Below the pieces are notes generated by a model, which had not been told where the DNA came from, did no database searches, and saw only the letters and a list, made by a program, of their open reading frames with translations. Below are positions 16,409-25,017 of a stretch of DNA of 64,000 nucleotides, piece after piece. The position numbers were made by a program, and so were the translations under genes. The stretch's first letter is position 1. Each line of letters starts with the position of its first letter. Origin of the DNA: Scatomorpha sp036653715 (lineage in GTDB: Bacteria; Bacillota; Clostridia; Oscillospirales; Oscillospiraceae); contig JAVVTL010000001.1 in the NCBI GenBank assembly GCA_036653715.1, forward strand, positions 1 through 64,000, read 5' to 3'.

Positions 16409-17104
16409 ATCAATACAATCGCAGCAATCTGGAACGGTCTTAACTGGTCCTACCTTACCGACCTTCTTCTGTCAATCATACCTGCGCTCATCTGCATAAC
16501 GCTCCATGAGCTGTCGCACGGCTATGTCGCATACAAATTGGGCGACGACACCGCCAAAAGAGCCGGACGTCTGACCCTTAACCCCATCAAGCATATCGAT
16601 ATCATGGGACTTGCCATGATGGTAATTTTTAAATTCGGCTGGGCAAAGCCCGTGCCTGTGGATATGCGCAAATTCAAAAACCCCAAGCGTGGCATGGCGA
16701 TAACCGCAGTGGCGGGGCCGCTCTCAAATCTTCTTATCGCCGTCGTTTTTCTCTTTGTCTACGGCCTGCTCTCCATTCCCCTCGTGAAGCTTGGCGAGTT
16801 CGGCGGCTATATCGGCGAGATGCTCTACCTCACCGCATATATCAGCGTCGCCTTTGCCATCTTCAACATTATCCCGATTCCACCGCTGGACGGCAGCAAG
16901 GTGCTCTATTCCTTCCTGTCCGACCACACCTATAACAGGCTCATGCACTACGAGCGCTACGGCATGATATTTCTCATGGCGCTTCTGCTAATCGTCAATA
17001 ACCTCAATATCAATCCCCTTGGCGAAGCGGCGGGCTTTATCTTCGATAAGCTTTTCGTCGTGGCGCGCTGGGGCTTCAATATTGTCGCAAAATTTGTATT
17101 TTAG
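16409..17104 (+). CDS. M50 site-2 protease family protein, no canonical start codon
   Basis: Membrane metalloprotease with the zinc motif HELSH (about residues 33-37 counted from 16409) and NIIPIPPLDGSK near the C-terminus. Four or so hydrophobic segments are visible. The in-frame sequence from the upstream stop (16370-16372) contains no ATG, GTG or TTG before position 16538, and 16538 lies after the HELSH motif. The coding frame must therefore start upstream, most plausibly at ATC 16409, 4 nt after GGTGA, or at ATT/ATC nearby. Either a rare start codon is used or one base is wrong in the assembly. It is followed after 9 nt by scpA. The substrate is unknown. Confidence 0.75.
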   Translation: MNTIAAIWNGLNWSYLTDLLLSIIPALICITLHELSHGYVAYKLGDDTAKRAGRLTLNPIKHIDIMGLAMMVIFKFGWAKPVPVDMRKFKNPKRGMAITAVAGPLSNLLIAVVFLFVYGLLSIPLVKLGEFGGYIGEMLYLTAYISVAFAIFNIIPIPPLDGSKVLYSFLSDHTYNRLMHYERYGMIFLMALLLIVNNLNINPLGEAAGFIFDKLFVVARWGFNIVAKFVF

Positions 17105-17113
17105 GCGGTACAC

Positions 17114-17902
17114 ATGGAAAATCCCACCTTTCATTTAGAAGGGGTAGTCAAAAGCCGCGACAGCGTCTCGGACTTCGAGGGGCCGCTGAGCCTTATTTTG
17201 ATGCTGCTGTCAAAAAATAAAATAGAAATTCGCGACATCAGCGTCTCCGGCATTCTCTCCCAATACCTCGCATGGCTCTCGGAGATGGAGCGTATGGACA
17301 TGGAGGTCGCAAGCGAGTTTGTCCAAATGGCCTCCTATCTGCTCTACATAAAGACCAAAACCCTGCTTGTGGCAGAGGAGGAAATCTCCGAGCTGTCCGA
17401 GCTTATGACAAGCCTTGAGCAGCTAAAGTGCCGCGAGCTGCGCGAGAAACTCAAATCCGTCACGCCGACGCTTGCCGCCGCCTCCGAACTGGGTCTGCTG
17501 CTGCGCACACGCGCTCAGGAGCCGCTCCCGGCGCAGACGCGGGTCTATGACTACCGCCATGAGCCGGAGGACCTGCTTGCCTCGCTCTACTCCGTCTTCT
17601 CGCGCGGGGGCGCAAAGACCCCCGGCCCGCCGGAGCTGCGCAGCATAGCGCCTCCGCGCATCGTCTACGGCATCCGCGAAAAATCCCGCGAGATTTTAGC
17701 CAGACTCCGAGGCGGCGGGAGCGTCACCCTGCGCGCGCTCTATGAGGCCGGCGCAAGCCGGTCGGAGGTCGTCGCGACCTTCATCTCCGTGCTCGAGCTT
17801 TGCTCAATCGGCGGTCTGCATATCGACGAGGACGGCGATGATTTTCTCCTCTCCTTTGCCGGAGGGGACGCGGACGAAATTCTCGCCTCCATTGAGGAAT
17901 AA
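17114..17902 (+). CDS. scpA: Segregation and condensation protein A
   Basis: 262-residue kleisin of the SMC-ScpAB condensin complex. The family opening FEGPLSLILMLLSKNKIEIRDI is clear (residues about 20-42), followed by EVASEFVQMASYLLYIKTKTLL. The C-terminal winged helix contacts SMC. scpB follows after a 3-nt gap, the standard pairing. It acts on the nucleoid in chromosome compaction and segregation. Confidence 0.97.
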   Translation: MENPTFHLEGVVKSRDSVSDFEGPLSLILMLLSKNKIEIRDISVSGILSQYLAWLSEMERMDMEVASEFVQMASYLLYIKTKTLLVAEEEISELSELMTSLEQLKCRELREKLKSVTPTLAAASELGLLLRTRAQEPLPAQTRVYDYRHEPEDLLASLYSVFSRGGAKTPGPPELRSIAPPRIVYGIREKSREILARLRGGGSVTLRALYEAGASRSEVVATFISVLELCSIGGLHIDEDGDDFLLSFAGGDADEILASIEE

Positions 17903-17905
17903 AAT

Positions 17906-18499
17906 ATGAACACTGCAAAACTCAAAACCACACTTGAGGGCATCCTCTTTGCCTGCGGCGACCCGGTTCCCGCGGCGAGAATATCCCTCATCCTTGCCAC
18001 CTCGGAGGAGGACGTCCTTGACGCCGCCGACGAGCTTGCTCGGGAATACATACAGGGCGACAGAGGCATCAGACTTCTCAGGCTCGCAGGCTCGCTCCAG
18101 CTCTGTTCCTCGCCGGAGCTTGCGCAGACAATATCCCGCGTCATCGAGCACAGAGCGCCTCCAAAGCTCTCTCCGCCCGCGCTCGAAGCGCTTGCAGTCA
18201 TAGCCTATTTTCAGCCCGTCACCCGCGCCTATGTCGAACAGGTGAGGGGAGTGGACAGCTCATATACCGTCGGCTCTTTGGCGGAAAAGGGCCTGATAGA
18301 GCCCTGCGGCCGCCTTGATGCGCCGGGGCGCCCGACCCTCTACAAAACCACGGACGCGTTTTTGCGCGTTATGGGACTTACGGGCATTGAGGAGCTGCCG
18401 CCCTTGCCCGACATGGCCTCCACGGACGGCGTGGAGAAGCTTCAGGCAGCAATCGAGGAGCTGCGCGGACGCGGAGAACAGCTCAGTCTCACAATATAA
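17906..18499 (+). CDS. scpB: Segregation and condensation protein B
   Basis: 197 residues, the normal size. Two winged-helix domains are expected; the signature ALAVIAYFQPVTRAYVEQVRGVDS lies at about residues 93-117, followed by LIEPCGRLDAPGRPTLY. A dimer binds ScpA within the SMC complex. Located immediately after scpA, so clearly one operon. Confidence 0.97.
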   Translation: MNTAKLKTTLEGILFACGDPVPAARISLILATSEEDVLDAADELAREYIQGDRGIRLLRLAGSLQLCSSPELAQTISRVIEHRAPPKLSPPALEALAVIAYFQPVTRAYVEQVRGVDSSYTVGSLAEKGLIEPCGRLDAPGRPTLYKTTDAFLRVMGLTGIEELPPLPDMASTDGVEKLQAAIEELRGRGEQLSLTI

Positions 18500-18533
18500 T
18501 CGGCAATAATTTCGGCGGGAGGGGTGAAGCACT

Positions 18534-19268
18534 GTGACTGCATTGCTCATAATTCTGGCAATAATAGTATTTATACTCGTTGTTCCACTCGGGGTAAGGG
18601 TCGCCTACCTTAATGACGTCCTGCATCTTGCGGCGCGGGTGCTCTGCTTCAATATCCGCCTTCTGCCAAAGAGGGAGAAACCGGACAAGCCCCCGAAAAA
18701 GAAAAAAGAAAAGAAACCCAAGAAGCCGAAAAAGCCCAAAAAGTCCAAGAAAGAGGACGAAGCCGAGGCGGAGGAGCCCAAGAAAAAGCCCTCGCCGTCA
18801 GAGCTTATAGACCTCGCAAAGCTCGGACTTGGCGCACTCTCGCGTTTTCGCCGAAAGCTCACCGTGAACAGCTTTATGCTCCACTTTACGGCGGCGGACG
18901 ACGACCCCTATGACGCCGCCATGCTCTATGCCTTTTCAAATACCGTTCTCGGCATTCTGCTCCCCTTGGCGGAGGAATCCTTCAACATCCGCAAGAGCGA
19001 CGTTAAGACCGCCGTCAGCTTTGAGACGACGGAGCCGTCCGTGGACGCGGAGCTTACACTTACCATAAGCCTCGGCAGAATACTCGGAATCGGTATAGCC
19101 CTTGGCTTTGCATTCCTCAAACAAAAAATCAAAAAACAAAGAGAGACGAGCCGCGCCGTGGTCGCGGAAGAAAGGACGGATAAAGATGGAACAGCAGATG
19201 CAGCAAAGCCCGATGGCAGAGATGATGCAGGTCAGCATGGCGAAGATAAAGGAGATGGTGGATGTTAA
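18534..19268 (+). CDS. DUF2953 domain membrane protein
   Basis: 244 residues from a GTG start preceded by GGAGGGGTGA. The N-terminus is a single membrane helix (about residues 2-22). A very basic, low-complexity segment of repeated KKPKKPKK type follows (about 44-80), then the conserved DUF2953 core around FMLHFTAADDDPYDAAMLYA and a second hydrophobic stretch. In Clostridia and Bacilli this gene commonly precedes ytfJ in a sporulation context. Its last 83 nt overlap the start of ytfJ, and the tail encoded there is rich in Gly, Asp and Lys, unlike the rest. Function unknown. Confidence 0.82.
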   Translation: MTALLIILAIIVFILVVPLGVRVAYLNDVLHLAARVLCFNIRLLPKREKPDKPPKKKKEKKPKKPKKPKKSKKEDEAEAEEPKKKPSPSELIDLAKLGLGALSRFRRKLTVNSFMLHFTAADDDPYDAAMLYAFSNTVLGILLPLAEESFNIRKSDVKTAVSFETTEPSVDAELTLTISLGRILGIGIALGFAFLKQKIKKQRETSRAVVAEERTDKDGTADAAKPDGRDDAGQHGEDKGDGGC

Positions 19269-19578
19269 CACCATCGTCGGAGAGCCAATTACCACGCAGG
19301 ACGGCATTACGCTCATTCCGGTCTCCCGCGTGAGCTTCGGCTTCGGCACCGGCGGCTCCGATCTTCCGATAAAGGCTCGCCCCGGCTTCGGCGGCGGCAG
19401 CGGTGCGGGTATACGCATTGAGCCTATGGGCTTTCTCATAATAAAGGACGGCAACGTTCGCATGATGAACATTCTCCCGCCGCCCTCAAACACCTTTGAC
19501 CGCCTGCTTGACATGATTCCCTCGCTCATGGATAAAGCCGAGGAATTTAAAGAAAAGCGCGCAGCCGAAAAAGCCTGA
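19186..19578 (+). CDS. ytfJ: GerW family sporulation protein (YtfJ)
   Basis: 130 residues. The core is VDVNTIVGEPITTQDGITLIPVSRVS followed by a glycine-rich FGFGTGGSD and FGGGSGAG segment, diagnostic for YtfJ/GerW. Start ATG 19186 is preceded by GAAAGGA. The reading frame overlaps the end of the DUF2953 gene by 83 nt. In Bacillus, related proteins are made in the forespore and affect germination. The exact molecular role is not known. Confidence 0.92.
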   Translation: MEQQMQQSPMAEMMQVSMAKIKEMVDVNTIVGEPITTQDGITLIPVSRVSFGFGTGGSDLPIKARPGFGGGSGAGIRIEPMGFLIIKDGNVRMMNILPPPSNTFDRLLDMIPSLMDKAEEFKEKRAAEKA

Positions 19579-19612
19579 CCGCTCAAAAAAGGATATAATG
19601 CTCCTTAGCTGT

Positions 19613-19657
19613 CAATAATAGCACCGCCCAATTTTTGCTCGGGTGGTGCTATTATTG
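19613..19657 (+). terminator. 17-bp hairpin overlapping the dacF start
   Basis: Arms CAATAATAGCACCGCCC (19613-19629) and GGGTGGTGCTATTATTG (19641-19657) pair with one G-U, loop AATTTTTGCTC. No T tract follows. The 3' arm contains the GGGTGGTG that serves as ribosome-binding site and the TTG start of dacF, so it may gate translation as well as end transcription. Confidence 0.6.
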
Positions 19658-20794
19658 AGGATTACTCCTAAAATTTTCATCTCGGCGGCTCTGTGCGCCG
19701 CACTGCTTACCCCCGCTCTTGCCGCGGCTCCGGGAAGCTCGGCGCAGTCCTGCATACTGCTGCACGCGGACACGGGGACGGCGCTCTATGAGCACAATGC
19801 CGACAGCCGAATGCTCGTCGCCAGCACAACAAAAATCATGACCGCCGTCGTCGCACTCGAAAAATGCGCGCTCTCGGATATGGTAAAAATCACCGCCGCA
19901 AGCGCGGGGATAGAAGGCTCCTCCATGTATCTCAAGGCGGGGGAGGACTATACCCTCGAGCAGCTCCTCTACGGTATGATGCTCGTCTCCGGAAACGACG
20001 CCGCCTCTGCCGTTGCCATACACGTCGCGGGCAGCGTGGAGGCGTTTGCAGGGCTAATGAACCGCAAGGCCCGGGAGCTGTCCATGGACGGCTCGCACTT
20101 CACAAATCCGCACGGGCTGGACGAGGACGGGCACTATTCCACGGCTCGGGATATGGCAAAGCTCGCGGTCTGCGCCATGTCAAAGCCGGATTTTGTGCGA
20201 ATTGTCTCCACAAAGAGCTATACAGTCGGCGACAGGACTTATGTAAACCACAATAAGCTTCTGCGCAGCTGCGAGGGCTGTCTCGGACTCAAGACAGGCT
20301 ATACCAAGGCGGCGGGACGCAGTCTTGTCTCCTGCGTGGAGCGGGACGGTATGCGCCTCATCTGCGTGACGCTCGGCGACCCCAACGACTGGGACGACCA
20401 TGCGGCGCTGTACGACTGGGCGTTTGCCAATTGGCGTTGGGCGCCCATAAGCGGCATGAATCCGCTCTCGCTGCCGGTCATATCCGGCGAGGCGGAGAGA
20501 GTGTATGTGCGCCCCTCCGACGACGCGCGCGTGCTTATGCGGGCGGGCGAGAAGCCGGAGCTTCACTGTGAGCTGCCGCGCTTCGTGTTTGCGCCGGTGG
20601 AGAGGGGAGACGTCGCGGGCAGCGTCACCCTCTCCGTCGGGGGCGTCGTCCTCGGCTCCGGCGACCTTCTGTATGACGCAGCAGTCCCTCTCAAGCGCGG
20701 CATGGAGCTGACGCCGTGGGAGCGCTTCAAGCGCATCTGGGCGATGGCAGGCAGGGCCTGCGGGCCTTATTATCTGATTGGCGGTAAAGAATGA
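19655..20794 (+). CDS. dacF: D-alanyl-D-alanine carboxypeptidase (DacF/S11 type)
   Basis: 379-residue exported penicillin-binding protein. A signal peptide ends at about LTPALAAAP (residue 24). The catalytic triad of motifs is complete: SxxK as STTK (about residue 60), SGN in LVSGNDAAS (about 115) and KTG in LGLKTGYT (about 214). A C-terminal beta domain follows (about 290-345). It trims D-Ala from peptidoglycan stem peptides. TTG 19655 is the best start with GGGTGGTG 7 nt upstream; GTG 19643 is an alternative. Proximity to ytfJ fits the sporulation paralogue DacF, but the choice between DacF and DacA is inference. Confidence 0.93.
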   Translation: MRITPKIFISAALCAALLTPALAAAPGSSAQSCILLHADTGTALYEHNADSRMLVASTTKIMTAVVALEKCALSDMVKITAASAGIEGSSMYLKAGEDYTLEQLLYGMMLVSGNDAASAVAIHVAGSVEAFAGLMNRKARELSMDGSHFTNPHGLDEDGHYSTARDMAKLAVCAMSKPDFVRIVSTKSYTVGDRTYVNHNKLLRSCEGCLGLKTGYTKAAGRSLVSCVERDGMRLICVTLGDPNDWDDHAALYDWAFANWRWAPISGMNPLSLPVISGEAERVYVRPSDDARVLMRAGEKPELHCELPRFVFAPVERGDVAGSVTLSVGGVVLGSGDLLYDAAVPLKRGMELTPWERFKRIWAMAGRACGPYYLIGGKE

Positions 20795-21504
20795 AAGAGA
20801 GACTTCAAAAGATTATATCGGCGGCGGGCGTTTGCTCCCGCCGTGCGGCGGAGGAGCTTATTTCCTCCGGCAAGGTGACAGTTAACGGCGAGACTGCAAG
20901 CCTCGGCATGAGCGCGGACAGGGAGACGGACGCCATCTGCGTCGAGGGGCGCCCAATCTCCGTCTCGACCGAGCGGATGTACATAATGCTCAATAAACCC
21001 CGCGGCTTTGTCACCACCCTCGCGGACGACAAGGGCAGACGCACGGTGGAGGAGCTGATTCGCGGCGCGGGCGTGCGGCTCTATCCCGTCGGGCGGCTCG
21101 ACATGTGGTCGGAGGGGCTTCTCATAATGACCGACGACGGCGAGGCGGCAAACAGGCTCATGCACCCCTCGCACAACGTCCAAAAGACCTATCGCGCCTG
21201 GGTGAGCGGCGAGGACATCGCGGCGGCTCTGCCCATCCTGCGCGGCACCATGGAGATAGACGGCTATGAGCTTCGCCCGGCAGAGGCGGAGGTAGTCGCC
21301 CAAGCCCCCGGCGAGGCGCTGCTTGAGATAAAAATATCCGAGGGGCGCAACAGACAGGTGCGAAAAATGTGCGAGAAAGCGGCTCTGCGCGTCACAAGGC
21401 TTCAGCGTATCTCGGAGGGAGAGCTTGTGCTCGGCGACCTTCAGCCGGGAAAATGGCGCAGGCTCACGGCCGATGAAATTGCATATATTGGGGAATTGCA
21501 TTAA
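20791..21504 (+). CDS. rluB: RNA pseudouridine synthase, RsuA/RluB family
   Basis: 237 residues. The N-terminal S4 RNA-binding domain opens ERLQKIISAAGVCSRRAAEELI. The catalytic aspartate lies in GRLDMWSEGLLIMTDDG (about residue 102). The motif SEGRNRQVRKMCE is near the end. ATG overlaps the dacF stop by four bases. In Firmicutes this position next to scpAB and dac genes is typical for RluB, which modifies 23S rRNA U2605; RsuA-like specificity cannot be excluded. Confidence 0.92.
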   Translation: MKERLQKIISAAGVCSRRAAEELISSGKVTVNGETASLGMSADRETDAICVEGRPISVSTERMYIMLNKPRGFVTTLADDKGRRTVEELIRGAGVRLYPVGRLDMWSEGLLIMTDDGEAANRLMHPSHNVQKTYRAWVSGEDIAAALPILRGTMEIDGYELRPAEAEVVAQAPGEALLEIKISEGRNRQVRKMCEKAALRVTRLQRISEGELVLGDLQPGKWRRLTADEIAYIGELH

Positions 21505-21532
21505 AATCCTGCAAATTATTGCAGGATTTTAA
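21501..21532. terminator. Perfect hairpin terminator after rluB
   Basis: A 14-bp perfect stem TTAAAATCCTGCAA / TTGCAGGATTTTAA closes an ATTA loop. Its A and T flanks make it functional in either direction. It begins on the rluB stop codon. Confidence 0.85.
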
Positions 21533-21551
21533 AATACTTGGCTGTATCGGC

Positions 21552-21580
21552 TTGCATTTAGTTAAATTAATGTGTAGAAT
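21552..21580 (+). promoter_or_regulatory. Promoter of the RpiR-type regulator
   Basis: TTGCAT (21552-21557) and TAGAAT (21575-21580) with 17-bp spacing, about 50 nt before the start codon. Confidence 0.6.
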
Positions 21581-21632
21581 AACTTCTGCTTTATAAAAAA
21601 ACGGGCTTGACCCGTGGGTCGGGGGACATAAG

Positions 21633-22496
21633 ATGGACAAGGACATCCTCGCTCTTGTTTCCAAGGAAAACTCGGGGTTTTCCAAGGGACAGAGGCTTAT
21701 ATCCAAATATATTTTGGAAAACTATGACAAGGCGGCCTTCATGACCGCGGGAAAGCTCGGAAAGGCCGTCGGCGTGAGCGAGTCCACGGTCGTGCGCTTT
21801 GCGGCGGAGCTTGGCTTTGACGGCTACCCGGGCATGCGCAAGGCGCTGCAGGAAATGATTCGCAGCCGCCTCACCTCTGTCCAGCGCATCGAGGCGGCAA
21901 AAGACCTCATTGACGACAGAAACATTTTAAAGTCCGTCCTTTCGGACGACATCGACAAGCTGCAAACGACCCTCGAGGAGCTGGACCAGGAGAGCTTCAA
22001 CAGGGCTGTGGACGCCATCCTCAACGCCAAGCGAGTGTATATCTCCGCAATGCGCACCTCAAAATATCTGGCTGAATTTTTCGGCTTCTATCTCGGCATG
22101 ATGATGGACAACGTCCGCGTCATACGCGAGTCCGGCGCGTCGGAGGTATATGAAGAAATGGTGCGCATCGAGCAGGGCGACGTCTTCATAGGCTTCACCT
22201 TCCCGCGCTATTCCTCGCGCGCGATAAAGGCAATGCGCTACGCCAAGGAGAACGGCGCGACCGTCATCGGCATCACGGACTGCGAGACCTCGCCGTATTT
22301 CGGCGTGGCGGACGTCTGCCTTTTTGCCAAGAGCGAGATGGTCTCCTTCCTCGACTCCCTCGTTGCGCCCATGAGCCTTGTGAACGCCCTCATAGTCGCC
22401 ATCGGCGCCCGCTCGCGTGACGCGCTGTCCGACACCTTTAAGCGCCTTGAGAACGTTTGGAGCCAGTATGAGGTCTACGAAAAAGTTGAAGACTGA
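21633..22496 (+). CDS. MurR/RpiR family transcriptional regulator
   Basis: 287 residues. An N-terminal helix-turn-helix (about residues 35-75, TAGKLGKAVGVSESTVVRFAAELGFDGYPGMRKAL) precedes a SIS sugar-phosphate-binding domain (about 120-260). Such regulators respond to phosphosugars and usually control adjacent catabolic genes, but no sugar-use genes are nearby. The next gene, a flavoprotein, overlaps it by 29 nt, so the two are cotranscribed. Target and ligand cannot be predicted. Confidence 0.92.
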   Translation: MDKDILALVSKENSGFSKGQRLISKYILENYDKAAFMTAGKLGKAVGVSESTVVRFAAELGFDGYPGMRKALQEMIRSRLTSVQRIEAAKDLIDDRNILKSVLSDDIDKLQTTLEELDQESFNRAVDAILNAKRVYISAMRTSKYLAEFFGFYLGMMMDNVRVIRESGASEVYEEMVRIEQGDVFIGFTFPRYSSRAIKAMRYAKENGATVIGITDCETSPYFGVADVCLFAKSEMVSFLDSLVAPMSLVNALIVAIGARSRDALSDTFKRLENVWSQYEVYEKVED

Positions 22497-23709
22497 CGTC
22501 GTTGTAATAGGCGGAGGAGCCGCCGGAATGCTCTGCGCCGCCACCGCCGCCGAGCGCGGTCTGTCCGTGACCTTGCTCGAGCCGAACAAGAGCCTCGGCA
22601 AGAAGCTGCGCATCACCGGCAAGGGTCGCTGCAACCTCACCAACAACTGCGAAATCGCCGAGGTTCTGCGCAATATTCCCGGCGACGGGCGCTTTTTGCA
22701 GGGCGCACTGCACAGATTTTCCCCGGCGGACACCATGGCGTTTTTCGAGAGCCTCGGCGTCCCGCTCAAGACCGAGCGCGGCAACAGGGTCTTTCCCGCC
22801 TCGGACAGCTCCCACGATATCGCAGAGGCGCTCTACCGCTATATGCGCCGAGGCGAGGTGCGCGTCCTTCACACGGGTGCCAAGCATATTCTTAGGGACG
22901 GTGAGGGCGAAGTCCGCGCCGTCGTCACGGGCGAGGGGGAACTCGAATGCCGCGCCGCCGTGATATGCACGGGCGGGCTTTCATATCCCGGCACCGGCTC
23001 GACGGGGGATGGCTACCGTCTCGCGGCGGAGCTTGGTCACAGCGTCACCCCGCGCCGCCCGTCTCTCGTGCCGCTCGAGTCCTCCGACCCGTGGTGCGCC
23101 GAGATGCAGGGCTTTTCCCTGCGCAATGTCGAGCTGACGGCATTTGAGGACGACAAGCCGGTGTACAAGGCTCTTGGCGAGATGCTGTTCACGCATTTTG
23201 GCGTCTCCGGGCCGCTCGTGCTCTCCGCCAGTGCGCATATGCGCGATTTTGCGGGCAAAAAATACCGTCTTGCCATCGACCTCAAGCCCGGACTGGACGA
23301 AAAAAAGCTGGACGCGCGTATTCTGCGCGACTTTGAAAAATACAACAACAAGGACTTCCGCAACGCCCTCGGCGACCTTGAGGGCCGCATGATGATTCCC
23401 GTCCTTGTGGCGCTCTCCGGCATACCCGGGGAGACGCAGGTGAACTCCGTGACGAGGGAGCAGCGCAGAGAGCTTGTAAAGCTTTTCAAGGCGTTTCCCG
23501 TCGCCGTCTCCGGCCCGAGGCCGATTGCGGAGGCAATAATTACCTCCGGCGGCGTCTCCACCCGTGAAATTGACCCGCGCACCATGTCCTCCAAGCTGGT
23601 GCACGGCCTCTATTTTGCGGGCGAGGTGCTGGATCTTGACGCCTATACGGGCGGCTTCAATCTACAGATAGCGTGGTCTACCGGCAGGCTTGCCGGTAAC
23701 TCGGTCTGA
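22468..23709 (+). CDS. HI0933/BaiN-like FAD-dependent oxidoreductase
   Basis: 413 residues. The N-terminal dinucleotide-binding motif is VVVIGGGAAGMLCA followed by SLGKKLRITGKGRCNLTNNC, the HI0933 family signature. The C-terminus ending FAGEVLDLDAYTGGFNLQIAWSTGRLAG closes the FAD site. ATG 22468 lies within the end of the regulator gene. Most family members have no known substrate. The BaiN name from bile-acid genes should not be read as a bile-acid function here. Confidence 0.92.
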   Translation: MRSTKKLKTDVVVIGGGAAGMLCAATAAERGLSVTLLEPNKSLGKKLRITGKGRCNLTNNCEIAEVLRNIPGDGRFLQGALHRFSPADTMAFFESLGVPLKTERGNRVFPASDSSHDIAEALYRYMRRGEVRVLHTGAKHILRDGEGEVRAVVTGEGELECRAAVICTGGLSYPGTGSTGDGYRLAAELGHSVTPRRPSLVPLESSDPWCAEMQGFSLRNVELTAFEDDKPVYKALGEMLFTHFGVSGPLVLSASAHMRDFAGKKYRLAIDLKPGLDEKKLDARILRDFEKYNNKDFRNALGDLEGRMMIPVLVALSGIPGETQVNSVTREQRRELVKLFKAFPVAVSGPRPIAEAIITSGGVSTREIDPRTMSSKLVHGLYFAGEVLDLDAYTGGFNLQIAWSTGRLAGNSV

Positions 23710-23722
23710 AAGGAGCATGGTT

Positions 23723-24412
23723 TTGGACAGACATTTTTCCGTGGCAGTTGACGGTCCCTCCGGTGCGGGCAAGAGCACGCTGGCGAGAGCCGCCGCCGCC
23801 CGCTTCGGCTTCATATACGTTGACACGGGTGCCGTTTACCGCACTGTCGGCCTTGCCGTCAGCAGAGCGGGCGTCGCCTCCAAGGACGCCCTCGGCGTCG
23901 CGGCGCTGCTGCCGTCAATAGAGCTTCGCCTCGCCTACGACTGCGAGGGCGAGCAGCGCATGTACCTCGCGGGGGAGGACGTTTCCGCCCTCATCCGCGC
24001 ACCGGAAATATCAATTTACGCCTCGGATATTTCCTCCATGCCGGAGGTGCGCGCTTTTTTGATGGACACCCAGCGCTCCATGGCGACGGCGCACAGTGTC
24101 GTCATGGACGGCAGGGACATAGGCACCGTCGTCCTCCCGGACGCCGACCTCAAAATATTCCTCACCGCAAGCCCCGAAAAGCGCGCCGCAAGGCGACTGC
24201 TCGAGCTCTGCGAAAGGGGAGTGCAGACCTCCTTTGAGGACGTGCTGCGCGATATAAATTACCGCGACGAAAACGACACCCGCCGTGCCGCCGCGCCCCT
24301 TTGCGCCGCGCGGGACGCCAAGCTCCTTGACACGAGCGAGCTTACCCTCAATGAGAGCATAGAGGCGCTCTGCGCCCTAATCACGGAATGCCTGAAGGGA
24401 AGACGGAGCTGA
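23723..24412 (+). CDS. cmk: Cytidylate kinase
   Basis: 229 residues. The P-loop is VDGPSGAGKSTLAR at the very N-terminus. VDTGAVYRT and MDGRDIGTVVLPDADLKIFLTAS are the other hallmarks. The TTG at 23723 is chosen because AGGAG at 23711-23715 is 7 nt away; ATG 23717 would leave only one base of spacing. It phosphorylates CMP and dCMP. The following plsC gene starts on its stop codon (TGATG). Confidence 0.96.
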   Translation: MDRHFSVAVDGPSGAGKSTLARAAAARFGFIYVDTGAVYRTVGLAVSRAGVASKDALGVAALLPSIELRLAYDCEGEQRMYLAGEDVSALIRAPEISIYASDISSMPEVRAFLMDTQRSMATAHSVVMDGRDIGTVVLPDADLKIFLTASPEKRAARRLLELCERGVQTSFEDVLRDINYRDENDTRRAAAPLCAARDAKLLDTSELTLNESIEALCALITECLKGRRS

Positions 24413-25017
24413 TGGAAAGAACCTTTGAGCAGCAACAAAAAACCTACAGAATCATATATGCCCTCGTGAGGCCGCTTGCCGCGCTTATTTATCCCATCCG
24501 TGTCATCGGGCGCGAGAACATACCCGAGGGCGCGGCGGTCATCTGCGCCAATCACTCAAACTACATAGACCCCGTGCTGATGGCATTTGCCTTCGGCTGG
24601 GACAAATTTATCCATTTCATGGCGAAAAAGGAGCTGCGCAGCGTGCCGATACTCGGGAAAATTCTCGAAGACGGCGGCGTAGTTTTCGTCGAGCGCGGCA
24701 AGAACGACATTGACGCCATAAGAGCCTCCATGCGCATTTTGAAGGCGGGGAGACAGGTCTTGATGTTTCCCGAGGGCACCCGTGTCGGCGAGGACAATGC
24801 CGTGGACGCCAAGACGGGCTCCGTCCGCATAGCCGCAAAGCTCCATGCTCCGATTGTCCCCGTCTATCTGCCGAGGCGCAAGTATATCTTCGGCAAAATA
24901 ACAATCACAATCGGCAAGCCGTATTACGTCGAGGCCTCCTCGCATGAGGAATACCTCCTCCGCTCCGAGGAGGTCATGGAAAAAATATACGCTCTGAGAG
25001 ACGGTGTCGGGGCATGA
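24412..25017 (+). CDS. plsC: 1-acyl-sn-glycerol-3-phosphate acyltransferase
   Basis: 201 residues. Acyltransferase block I NHSNYIDPV (NHx4D, about residue 46) and block III MFPEGTRVG (about residue 121) are present. A hydrophobic segment at about residues 14-30 gives membrane association. It makes phosphatidic acid. The order cmk-plsC-ispH-rpsA is a well-known Clostridia operon; each gene overlaps the next by 1 to 4 bases. Confidence 0.95.
   Translation: MERTFEQQQKTYRIIYALVRPLAALIYPIRVIGRENIPEGAAVICANHSNYIDPVLMAFAFGWDKFIHFMAKKELRSVPILGKILEDGGVVFVERGKNDIDAIRASMRILKAGRQVLMFPEGTRVGEDNAVDAKTGSVRIAAKLHAPIVPVYLPRRKYIFGKITITIGKPYYVEASSHEEYLLRSEEVMEKIYALRDGVGA

Noticed and set aside
21633..22496. 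Sugar-catabolism operon under the RpiR regulator
   Set aside because: No sugar isomerase, kinase or transporter gene lies near; the neighbours are a flavoprotein and cmk-plsC.
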